A program made the translations under genes and the position numbers. From contig NZ_CP137640.1 of NCBI RefSeq assembly GCF_036670025.1, positions 4,374,001 through 4,438,000 of the forward strand: a stretch of DNA of 64,000 nucleotides. The letters are read 5' to 3'. The notes below the pieces were generated by a model, which made no database searches, had not been told where the DNA came from, and saw nothing but the letters and a program-made list of their open reading frames with translations. The DNA is from Bacillus_BD oryzisoli. Lineage in GTDB: Bacteria > Bacillota > Bacilli > Bacillales > Cytobacillaceae. The first letter of the stretch is position 1; each line of letters opens with the position of its first letter. Below are positions 26,723 to 34,177 of this stretch, in pieces.

Positions 26723-27105
26723 TTTTCTCCCTCCCAAAAGTCTGTTATCCCGATGCATAAATGCATGTAATATAAGTAGGATGCTATTTAGATATATTCC
26801 CTACTTGTTTAGAAATGTAAAAAGAATGATACTAATATAATAAATTAGTTCTTATTAAAATTTTCAGATAACTTAACTTATAATAAGCTATTATTTGTTT
26901 TCCTCCTTTTTTTTAGAAGTATGTAATATATCAGTATACATACGATATCATACGCAAAATATTTATGCAATATATTACTTCAAAATAATGTCGATACATG
27001 CGATATATTGCATTTATATATTTTAATATATATAATAATATTATTAAAGAATACAAAATAGTATTTTACAAACAACTTATTTAAAGAACAAAGGGTGGGT
27101 TATAC
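26723..27105. promoter_or_regulatory. brnQ-gntR divergent control region with inverted repeat
   Basis: Extremely AT-rich region of 383 bases. Two matching arms, ATGCAATATAT at 26965-26975 and ATATATTGCAT at 27003-27013, form an inverted repeat with centres 38 bp apart (about 3.6 turns). It is a good candidate operator for the adjacent GntR protein. A further palindromic stretch TATGATATCGTATG-like lies at about 26940-26953. Confidence 0.55.
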
Positions 27106-27771
27106 ATGCCGATTCCAACAAATTTTTCTACTCCAACACGTGTTTCTGCAAAAGAACGTGCATTTTCTCAAATGCAAGAATGGATAATCGATGGTACGCT
27201 GAAGCCTCAAGAAAAATTACATGACGCAGATCTTGCACAAGCTTTAGGGGTAAGCAGAACACCTATTAGAGAGGCTCTACAATTATTAAATGTTCAAGGG
27301 TTCGTGGAAATGTTTCCTGGAGTTGGTACACAAGTGACTTCTGTTAAGAAAGAGGATATTACAAAGATTTTGCCTCCATTAGGTGCTCTCCAGGCACTGG
27401 CGGCAGAAATTGCTTCTCCCATAATTGATGATCAGACAATCAGTAAACTCCGCGAATTGAATTCAAGTTTTGCTCAAGCGATTCACCGTAAAGATTTTTA
27501 TACAGCACTCAAATATGATGATCAATATCATAATTTGATTATTGAAACTGCGCAAAATTCTTACATTAAAAATGCAGTCTCAACTCTTCAAGCACATGTC
27601 ATGAGACTTTTTCATCATCAATCCGTTATTTTAACAACTCAATCTATTGATGAACATGAAGCAATTATTGAAGCTTTCGAAAAGAGAGATCCTGAAACAG
27701 CCTCTAAAATGGCACGAATCAATTGGACTCGAGCAATTGACGAGTTTCTAGCTGAACAGAAATCAAAGTAA
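27106..27771 (+). CDS. GntR-family (FadR subfamily) transcriptional regulator
   Basis: A 221-residue regulator. Residues about 15-80 are a winged helix (AFSQMQEWIIDGTLKPQEKLHDADLAQALGVSRTPIREAL). Residues about 95-215 are an all-helical FCD ligand-binding domain with metal-type Asp/His residues (DDQYHNLIIE, HVMRLFHHQ, DEHEAIIEAF). Ligand is probably a carboxylate. It starts MPIPTNFST after GGGTGGG. Divergent from brnQ. Confidence 0.9.
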   Translation: MPIPTNFSTPTRVSAKERAFSQMQEWIIDGTLKPQEKLHDADLAQALGVSRTPIREALQLLNVQGFVEMFPGVGTQVTSVKKEDITKILPPLGALQALAAEIASPIIDDQTISKLRELNSSFAQAIHRKDFYTALKYDDQYHNLIIETAQNSYIKNAVSTLQAHVMRLFHHQSVILTTQSIDEHEAIIEAFEKRDPETASKMARINWTRAIDEFLAEQKSK

Positions 27772-27782
27772 TTGACGAAAAA

Positions 27783-27822
27783 AAGCTTGCAGAAAAAGAA
27801 GACTTTTTCTGCAAGCTTTTTT
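27783..27822 (+). terminator. Terminator after the GntR gene
   Basis: AAGCTTGCAGAAAAAG pairs with CTTTTTCTGCAAGCTT, then TTTT. Confidence 0.85.
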
Positions 27823-27913
27823 ATGTTTCTGATAAATAGTTCATTTCACGGAGCAAATAATATGACAGAGGCACCTGTCATACATATTCCTGCCCCTAAC
27901 CAAGAATAGTCTG

Positions 27914-28045
27914 CTACTTTCCACCATTTTTGGTTCCTTTACTTTTATATGGTTTTGCACTCTTTGCTTTATTTGCTCCAGCCTGCCATCGAGTCCAGCC
28001 TTTTTTTCCTGTTCCTCTGCCAGTACCGCCCTTACCCTTTGCCAT
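27914..28045 (-). CDS. DUF3934-type small basic protein
   Basis: A 43-residue Gly/Lys-rich protein (MAKGKGGTGRGTGKKGW, then ANKAKSAKPYKSKGTK). It fits the short DUF3934 family of bacilli, as I remember it. Function unknown; strongly basic, so nucleic-acid or ribosome binding is possible. ATG at 28045 follows GTGGAGTGG; the longer frame from 28156 is not favoured. Confidence 0.72.
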   Translation of the reverse strand: MAKGKGGTGRGTGKKGWTRWQAGANKAKSAKPYKSKGTKNGGK

Positions 28046-28159
28046 TAGAAATCCACTCCACTTTCTTAAACTAGACAATGTCTTTCTCATATTAACTGAA
28101 AGAAGAATAAAACAAAAGCTAAAAAAAGAAAAAACGCCGCAAGCGGGCGTCTTCATCCA

Positions 28160-28327
28160 TTATTGATTGTCATTATTTTTACTATTAGTCATTCCACTTT
28201 CATTTACATCCACATTATTTGATCCATAGCCTTGAACATTTCCTGCGTGTTCTTCATGATATTTTGACCCTGCACCAGGCTGAGTATTTATCATGTTCCC
28301 CTGCTTATCTGACTGTTGTTTTGACAA
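28160..28327 (-). CDS. Small Asn/Gln-rich protein with TTG start
   Basis: A 55-residue hydrophilic protein starting at TTG (28327) after an AGGAGGTG ribosome binding site with 6-nt spacing. It begins MSKQQSDKQGNMINTQPG, contains KYHEEHAGNVQGYGSNN, and ends NSKNNDNQ. No membrane segment. The Asn/Gln/Gly composition recalls small spore proteins, but no family is recognised. The strong RBS and clean frame make it a probable gene. Confidence 0.68.
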   Translation of the reverse strand: MSKQQSDKQGNMINTQPGAGSKYHEEHAGNVQGYGSNNVDVNESGMTNSKNNDNQ

Positions 28328-28399
28328 ATTCGTCACCTCCTAAACACATATTAGGATTCGTATTATTTTAAAAAATATACAGCAATGTTTTTACTATCA

Positions 28400-29167
28400 T
28401 TATAGCAAACTTCTTTTTAATCTTTTCATAAAGAACATCGATAAGATACCAATAATAGCTATATAAATTTCAATTATCCACATGCTTGTCATATCCCCTG
28501 TTTGGAAAAAGACAAGTGGAAAATCGATAGCAGCATGTATGAGAATAGCATAGATTAAATAGGAGATTTTCTTTCTGACAACTGCAATTAAAACGAGTAA
28601 ACTAAATGAAATTTGCATAAATACAGCGAAAAATCGTTCGGACATACCATATAAATAATAGATTGCATTTTGGTTTACCAGTGATTCTTTTATCATGGAA
28701 ATTTGATCAGCTGGTAATTGGGCTGCCATAGCTGTTTCAAATGTACCAGAATTGATCATGAAAGCAAATATAACATTTGGTAATATAGTAGAAAACGCTA
28801 AGACTACTGCCTCTATTCCTCCCCAGCCGACACCAAAAGATAATCCACCTTTATAATCTAAATATTTCTTCAAAAGCCAAGTAAATAAAATGAATCTTCC
28901 TACCTCTTCAAATAGTCCTGCTGCCATTCCTCCATAAATTCCAAAAAGAATTGGATGCTCTGCATAGTTTGGAAATTGAGTAATGACCACAAGATGTAAT
29001 ATCTTCTCTAAAACTTGTGTAAATACAATAAAGCCAATACTTCCAACAATCAATGGTTTAATGGATAAACCTGTTCTCCGTTTATTAAATAGGATAAAGC
29101 CAACAAATAATAATAGTGTATAAAGAATAACCCCTATCATTGATGCGATCGTCATATTGCTAACCAT
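28400..29167 (-). CDS. YhfC-family intramembrane metalloprotease-like protein
   Basis: A 255-residue protein with seven or eight membrane helices. The core motif LFEEVGRFILF (EExxR) and the later helix ILIHAAIDFPLVFFQ (HxxxD-like) place it in the YhfC branch of CPBP/CAAX-type intramembrane proteases. RBS AGGAGG favours the ATG at 29167 over 29173. Two Fur-box-like repeats lie upstream, so metal-dependent control is possible. Substrate unknown. Confidence 0.83.
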   Translation of the reverse strand: MVSNMTIASMIGVILYTLLLFVGFILFNKRRTGLSIKPLIVGSIGFIVFTQVLEKILHLVVITQFPNYAEHPILFGIYGGMAAGLFEEVGRFILFTWLLKKYLDYKGGLSFGVGWGGIEAVVLAFSTILPNVIFAFMINSGTFETAMAAQLPADQISMIKESLVNQNAIYYLYGMSERFFAVFMQISFSLLVLIAVVRKKISYLIYAILIHAAIDFPLVFFQTGDMTSMWIIEIYIAIIGILSMFFMKRLKRSLL

Positions 29168-29202
29168 ATTCATTTCCTCCTTTATATTAAGATCTCTCCC
29201 TT

Positions 29203-29236
29203 ATTATTATCATTATCATTATCAATAATGATAATA
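29203..29236 (-). promoter_or_regulatory. Fur-box-like GATAAT array, copy 1
   Basis: On the minus strand this reads as tandem GATAAT hexamers running into a TTATCA-N4-TGATAA dyad. The 18-bp core TTATCAATAATGATAATA (29219-29236) recurs exactly at 29328-29345. It lies 36-70 bp upstream of the yhfC-like start. Confidence 0.55.
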
Positions 29237-29327
29237 ATAATCTCAAAAAAAATATATACTTAATCTATTCGTATATATTTCCTATTATTTCTAAATGGGA
29301 TTGAACTTAATGTTTTTTCTTTTATTA

Positions 29328-29345
29328 TTATCAATAATGATAATA
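29328..29345 (-). promoter_or_regulatory. Fur-box-like dyad, copy 2
   Basis: Exact repeat of the 18-bp core of copy 1, 109 bp away, between the yhfC-like gene and the decayed alcohol dehydrogenase. Confidence 0.5.
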
Positions 29346-29449
29346 AATTAACAGCAAATAAATGTCAATAGTTTTTTAACTATTTAGTAATTTAACGAGA
29401 TATTGGGACGGAAACCTATAGTAGATCTTGTCCCAATATTGGGTAAGTA

Positions 29450-30587
29450 TTAAGGTTTTAACACAACTTTTATACAATCTTCTGTTTTTGTATCGAAACA
29501 CTTCATATCCATGCTTTGCCTGATCTAAAGGAATTACATGTGTAATGATGTCACCCCTATTGACTTTTTCCTCATTAGCCAATTGATATAAATATGGCAT
29601 ATACGGGATAACCGGTGCTTGCCCTGTTTTTATCGTCACGTTTCTCTGAAAAATATCTCCTAAAGGAAAAGCATTATACCGACCGCCGTATACACCCAGT
29701 TACTTGAATGGTTCCGCCTTTTCGTACAGCCTGACTGGCCATCACCAAGGCACCCATGGAACCTCCATGAAGCTTTAATCCAGATGCTAAAAACTCCATC
29801 GGGGTGAACTTTCCATCCATACCCACTCCATCAATCACAATATCTGCTCCGCCTTGAGTGATTTCTTTTATATATTCTCCTGTATTATCATGTTGTTCAA
29901 AATTTATGGTTTCTACATTATTAGTCCGTTTGGCATGCTGAAGCCGATAATCAATATAATCAACAGCAATGACTCTCTTTGCTCCCTTTAACCAGGCAAA
30001 CTTTTGCGCGATAAGACCGATTGGTCCGCATCCGAGAATGACAACAGTGTCACCCTGTTTAACACTGGCATTGTCAACACTCCAATAGGAGGTTCCAGCA
30101 ACGTCCGCAAGCAGCACTAATTTCTCATCCTCTACTGTACAATCGTCTGGAATTTTAAAGGGCGTAAAATTTCCAAAAGGCACCCGTAAATATTCAGCCT
30201 GTCCCCCGGCAAGTCCCCCTGTTAATTCAGACTAGCCAAAGAATCCACCCATTTCACCATGGGGATTGGCATTATCACACTGACTAGTAAGATCATGACT
30301 GCAGAACCAGCAGCGGCCGCAAGCCGGTTGAAAAGGAATGATGACCCGGTCTCCTTTTTTTACTTTTGATACGTCCGGTCCCACTTCCTCTACAATCCCC
30401 ATCGGTTCATGACCGATGACAAAATCCGTAGGAGTACTAGGGATCATTCCATGTATCAAATGCAGATCGGACCCGCATATTGCAGACGTTGTGATCTTGA
30501 CGATAATGTCGTCGGCTTTTCTATGGAAGGATCTTTAACCTCTCTTACCTCTATATTTTTAATACCCTGGTACGTGACAGCTTTCAT
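29450..30587 (-). pseudogene. Decayed zinc-dependent alcohol dehydrogenase (AdhB-like)
   Basis: The start (MKAVTYQGIKNIEVREV after AAAGGAGGG) and end are both present, but the reading frame is broken. There is a single-base loss in an A-run near 30517, a TAG stop at 30232-30234 where the family has an aromatic residue, a one-base insertion near 29692, and another near 29495. Read through, it gives CGSDLHLIHG, GHEPMGIVEEVG, a four-Cys structural zinc loop (CGRCWFCSHDLTSQC), and GCGPIGLIAQKF for NAD binding. It belonged to the zinc/formaldehyde-type MDR family. Multiple lesions rule out a single sequencing error. Confidence 0.88.
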
Positions 30588-30604
30588 GGAGCTAAATCCC
30601 TCCT

Positions 30605-30929
30605 TTATTTATTCGGTGTCGCGAACATACCCTGACGATCTTTATCCATTGGAAATAAATTCAACTCTGCAATTTGTACGGCTGTTTCCGCAGATTTTAG
30701 ATCGACCTTATATTGCTCTTCGAAATTATGTGGATTATGCCAGCCCTTTTTTGATCATGAGTGCTGAGATTTCGCCATGTAAATCAATGGCTGCTTCTAA
30801 TTGCTTGGACAATACCTTTCTTAGCTCTGGACTTGCCGTTTCAGTGAGCGCAAATCCATAATTGCGAATCCCGTTTTTTATAGATAAAAGAAAATCCATC
30901 GCAAATGCAGAATCCATCAAATTCAGCAA
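30605..30929 (-). pseudogene. Broken CotF-like spore coat gene
   Basis: Read on the minus strand, MDSAFAMDFLLSIKNGIRNY and ASPELRKVLSKQLEAAIDLH match the intact CotF-like protein at 30960. After MIKKG the frame is lost by one extra base near 30737, and the expected WHNPHNFEEQYKVDLKSAET follows in another frame to a stop at 30605. A TAG immediately precedes residue 1, so the N-terminus is missing too. It sits 17 bases upstream of the decayed dehydrogenase, as in the adhB/yra-type clusters of B. subtilis that I recall. Confidence 0.75.
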
Positions 30930-30959
30930 CTACAGAAGTTCATAACCAATCGGGAAATA

Positions 30960-31259
30960 ATGAATCAACTGATTCAAAACATGATGGGAATGGGTGGAAT
31001 GACGGATCAAGTGATCGCAACAGATTTCTTGATTTCTGCAAAATCCGGCGTAAGAAATTATACAGTTGCTATTACTGAAGCGGCCACACCTGAACTTCGT
31101 GAGGAATTAAGAAAGCAATTACGTACTTCTATTGAGACACATGAAAAAATTTCCAATTATATGATCTCGAAAGGATACTATCACCCTCATGATTTGAGCG
31201 AACAGCTGCAGGTGGATTTAAATGTCGCAAATACAGCACTTAATCTTGCACAAAAATAA
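30960..31259 (+). CDS. CotF-like spore coat protein
   Basis: A 99-residue helical ferritin-like protein: TDQVIATDFLISAKSGVRNY, AATPELREELRKQL, HEKISNYMISKGYYHPHDL. This is the coat-protein-F family of the spore coat. The RBS is poor (CGGGA). Another frame upstream from 30905 reads MQNPSNSATTEVHNQS, a plausible family N-terminus, joined only by a +1 shift near 30957, so the N-terminus may be damaged. Divergent from the broken paralogue. Confidence 0.75.
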   Translation: MNQLIQNMMGMGGMTDQVIATDFLISAKSGVRNYTVAITEAATPELREELRKQLRTSIETHEKISNYMISKGYYHPHDLSEQLQVDLNVANTALNLAQK

Positions 31260-31263
31260 AGCA

Positions 31264-31293
31264 GGAGTGAACAGACTTTGTTCACTCCTTTTT
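31264..31293 (+). terminator. Terminator after the CotF-like gene
   Basis: GGAGTGAACA pairs with TGTTCACTCC, then TTTTT. On the minus strand it overlaps the end of the 51-residue gene. Confidence 0.75.
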
Positions 31294-31437
31294 ATTATCC
31301 TCTTCTTTATAATCCTCACTAAAATAAGGATTGTCTGTAGTTGCAAAATTAACTGATTGAAGACTCATTTCTTTTTCCACACCATAAAGGTCTTTTTCCT
31401 GTTCGTTATTTTCTACATTTTGTGGTTTTTGCTCCAT
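31282..31437 (-). CDS. Small acidic protein, 51 residues
   Basis: A hydrophilic, Glu/Asn/Gln-rich protein beginning MEQKPQNVENNEQEK, with TTDNPYFSEDYKEED near the end. ATG follows AAAGGAG with tight spacing. No family recognised. The good RBS and location between two supported genes make it a plausible gene. Confidence 0.6.
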   Translation of the reverse strand: MEQKPQNVENNEQEKDLYGVEKEMSLQSVNFATTDNPYFSEDYKEEDNKKE

Positions 31438-31620
31438 ACTAACTCCTTTCTGTTTTCCCGTTGTCCTTATATAGTGTTCCTTCTTGTTCCATCTTTATGA
31501 TAGACTCAAAATCTTCATAATAGCACACGCTTTGTTTTTGCTTTACAATCAAGATAAAGGATGGCGTTCGTTTTCAATCGAAAAAAGCCCGACAAACAAA
31601 CGTATTGTGTGGTGAATTAT

Positions 31621-32319
31621 ATGTTTAAGTTACTATTAATCGAGGATGATTCAACACTGTTCCAGGAAATTAAAGAGCGCTTGACAGGCTGGTCCTATGA
31701 TGTGTTTGGGATTTCTGATTTCAGTCAAGTCATGCAGGAGTTTACCATGATTAACCCCGATTTAGTCATTATTGATATTCAATTACCAAAATTCGATGGG
31801 TTTCATTGGTGCAGAATGATCCGCTCTCATTCAAATGTGCCGATTCTGTTTTTGTCATCCCGTGATCATCCGACCGATATGGTTATGTCCATGCAGCTTG
31901 GCGCAGATGATTTCATACAAAAACCGTTCCATTTTGACGTTCTCATTGCCAAGATCCAGGCTATTCTTCGTCGTGTCTATAACTACAACACCGAACCGGT
32001 TGCACTTAAAACCTGGTGCGGAGCAGCAGTTGATTTTGAAAAGAATACGGTATCCAATGATAAAGGTATGGTTGAATTAACAAAAAATGAAATATTTATA
32101 TTGAAACTGCTTGTAGAACAAAAAAATAAAATTGTAAGCAGGGAAGATTTAATTAAAAGCCTATGGGATGACGAACGCTTTGTCAGTGATAATACGTTAA
32201 CGGTTAATGTCAATCGTTTGCGTAAAAAATTAGATGGCCTCCATTTAGGTCAATTTATCGAAACAAAGGTTGGTCAGGGATACATAGCCAGAGAAGAGTC
32301 GAATACCTATGATGCTTAA
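31621..32319 (+). CDS. Bce-type response regulator (OmpR family)
   Basis: A 232-residue regulator. The receiver domain (1-115) has acidic pair EDD, phospho-acceptor Asp in VIIDIQLP, and switch Lys in QKPF. The winged-helix domain (about 130-225) contains VELTKNEIFILKLLVEQ and VNRLRKKL. The frame opens at 31561, but MFKLLLIEDD is the family start. It is followed with 11-bp overlap by the sensor kinase and then an ABC pair, the BceRS-AB arrangement for peptide-antibiotic resistance. Confidence 0.9.
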   Translation: MFKLLLIEDDSTLFQEIKERLTGWSYDVFGISDFSQVMQEFTMINPDLVIIDIQLPKFDGFHWCRMIRSHSNVPILFLSSRDHPTDMVMSMQLGADDFIQKPFHFDVLIAKIQAILRRVYNYNTEPVALKTWCGAAVDFEKNTVSNDKGMVELTKNEIFILKLLVEQKNKIVSREDLIKSLWDDERFVSDNTLTVNVNRLRKKLDGLHLGQFIETKVGQGYIAREESNTYDA

Positions 32320-33313
32320 ATATATTATAGAAAGAAAAAGCTGGATTTTACTTTTTATTTTTCTGCAATTATTGATGATCATCGTTGCATATCTAGATTC
32401 AGCAATACAAATAATGCCCATCCTCTATATTTCCTTTTTATCGCTTATGGTTTTCATTATTTTTTTCATCATCCGTTACCTGAAAGAAACAAGATTTTAT
32501 AAAAGTATTAAGGAATGGGACAATCATTTGGATTTATCGAGCATCGCCACTGCCGAAACACCATTTGAAGCGGTGGTGGAACAAAAGCTTATCGAGCAGA
32601 CAGAAATGCTGAAAAAGGATCTTGCAAAAAGCAGGATAACAATGGAGCAGGAAAAGGATGATCTTTTAGCTTGGATACATGAAGTGAAGACCCCATTGAC
32701 AGCGATGAATTTAATGATTGACCGGATTACCGATGAAAGTGTAAAGGCACAATTAACTTATGAATGGCTCCGTATTCACCTACTTCTAGACCAACAGCTT
32801 CATCAAAAACGGATTCCATTTATTGAAAATGATCTTTATATTGAGAAAACAGATCTTCAAGCATTAATTTTTAAGGAGATTAAAACACTGCGATCATGGT
32901 GTATCCAAAAAGGAATTGGCTTTGACGTTGACTTGGAGATAACAGAAGTATTAACAGACGCCAAATGGTTGTCATTTATCATCCGTCAGCTGCTAACCAA
33001 CGCTGTAAAATACAGTGAAGCCACCGAGATTGTCATAAAAAGCTATCTGCAGCATGGTCAATTAAAGTTGGAAGTACAGGATTTCGGCCGCGGGATTGAT
33101 TCAAAGGATATTCCACGTATTTTTGATAAAGGCTTTACTTCCACTACCATGCATCAGGACAATGCGGCAACAGGAATGGGGCTTTATTTGGTTAAAAAAG
33201 CGACGAAGACCTTAGCCATACATATAGATGCAGACTCCATACCTGGAACGGGAACAACTTTTACCTTAACCTTTCCGAAAAAGAATGGTTTCTTAAAAAT
33301 TACAGGCATGTGA
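32309..33313 (+). CDS. Bce-type intramembrane-sensing histidine kinase
   Basis: A 334-residue kinase. Two membrane helices (about 11-30 and 36-56) have almost no extracellular loop, as in BceS-type kinases that sense through their ABC transporter. The dimerisation helix carries WIHEVKTPLTAM (phospho-His), then an N-box (RQLLTNAVKYS) and GMGLYLVKK. Overlaps the response regulator's stop. Its TGA lies inside a hairpin that may also be an operator for the next two genes. Confidence 0.9.
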   Translation: MMLKYIIERKSWILLFIFLQLLMIIVAYLDSAIQIMPILYISFLSLMVFIIFFIIRYLKETRFYKSIKEWDNHLDLSSIATAETPFEAVVEQKLIEQTEMLKKDLAKSRITMEQEKDDLLAWIHEVKTPLTAMNLMIDRITDESVKAQLTYEWLRIHLLLDQQLHQKRIPFIENDLYIEKTDLQALIFKEIKTLRSWCIQKGIGFDVDLEITEVLTDAKWLSFIIRQLLTNAVKYSEATEIVIKSYLQHGQLKLEVQDFGRGIDSKDIPRIFDKGFTSTTMHQDNAATGMGLYLVKKATKTLAIHIDADSIPGTGTTFTLTFPKKNGFLKITGM

Positions 33314-33333
33314 CAAAAATGTCACATGCTTTT
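33306..33333 (+). promoter_or_regulatory. Inverted repeat: terminator and candidate BceR-type operator
   Basis: GCATGTGAC-N6-GTCACATGC followed by TTTTA overlaps the kinase stop codon. The arms match, as I recall, the TGTGAC/GTCACA repeat described upstream of bceA in B. subtilis. It lies 77 bp before the ABC ATPase start, upstream of a TATAAT at 33378 with a weak -35, fitting an activator-dependent promoter. Confidence 0.65.
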
Positions 33334-33409
33334 ATCATTTGTTCGTTAAAAAAAAGGAAAAGCAATTGTCTACTTTTTATAATAAAAGTAACGAATTCTA
33401 GGAGTGTGG

Positions 33410-34177
33410 ATGGAAATGAAAATTTTAGAAGCAAAAAAAATCCATAAAAGCTACGGCAATAAGTTTAATAAACAAGAAGTCTTAATGGGAATTGATCTTA
33501 GCGTTGAACAAGGGGAATTTGTCAGTATTATGGGTGCATCAGGCTCGGGGAAAACAACCTTGCTAAATGTCCTGTCCTCCATTGATAAGGTGAGTGATGG
33601 AACAATTTACATTGAAGGAAGAGAAATGACTGCTATGAAAGAAAAGAAGCTGGCAGAGTTTCGAAAACATTATTTAGGTTTTATTTTTCAAGATTATAAC
33701 TTATTAGATACTTTGACAATCAAAGAAAATATCCTCTTGCCTTTATCGATTACAAAAACGTCGAAAAAAGAAGCAGATGAAAAATTTAAAGCTGTTGCTG
33801 AAGATTTAGGCATCTATGAGTTGAAAGATAAATATCCAAATGAAATTTCCGGCGGACAAAAGCAGCGCACCTCTGCAGCACGGGCTTTTATTCATGAACC
33901 AAGTATTATCTTTGCCGATGAACCCACCGGTGCACTCGACTCAAAATCCGCTTCAGATTTATTAAATAAACTAAACGACTTAAATCAAAAAAGAAATGCT
34001 ACGATTTTAATGGTGACACACGACCCTGTTGCTGCAAGCTATTGCAGCCGCGTTATTTTTATAAAGGATGGACGAATCTATACTCAATTAAATAAAGGCG
34101 AAGAATCGAGACAAACTTTCTTCCAAGATATCATGAAAACACAGGCTGTTTTAGGAGGCGTCCAACATGAACATTAA
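33410..34177 (+). CDS. Bce-type ABC transporter ATP-binding protein
   Basis: A 255-residue ATPase of the MacB/BceA type. Walker A GASGSGKT, Q-loop FIFQDYNLL, signature EISGGQKQR, Walker B IIFADEPTGALD, and the H-loop MVTHDP are intact. RBS AGGAG serves the ATG at 33410; 33416 is also possible. It overlaps the permease by 11 bp. It would power removal of peptide antibiotics such as bacitracin from their lipid targets. Confidence 0.92.
   Translation: MEMKILEAKKIHKSYGNKFNKQEVLMGIDLSVEQGEFVSIMGASGSGKTTLLNVLSSIDKVSDGTIYIEGREMTAMKEKKLAEFRKHYLGFIFQDYNLLDTLTIKENILLPLSITKTSKKEADEKFKAVAEDLGIYELKDKYPNEISGGQKQRTSAARAFIHEPSIIFADEPTGALDSKSASDLLNKLNDLNQKRNATILMVTHDPVAASYCSRVIFIKDGRIYTQLNKGEESRQTFFQDIMKTQAVLGGVQHEH

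Noticed and set aside
29674..30459. Two separate short dehydrogenase genes
   Set aside because: They are frame-broken parts of one dehydrogenase whose start and end can both be located.
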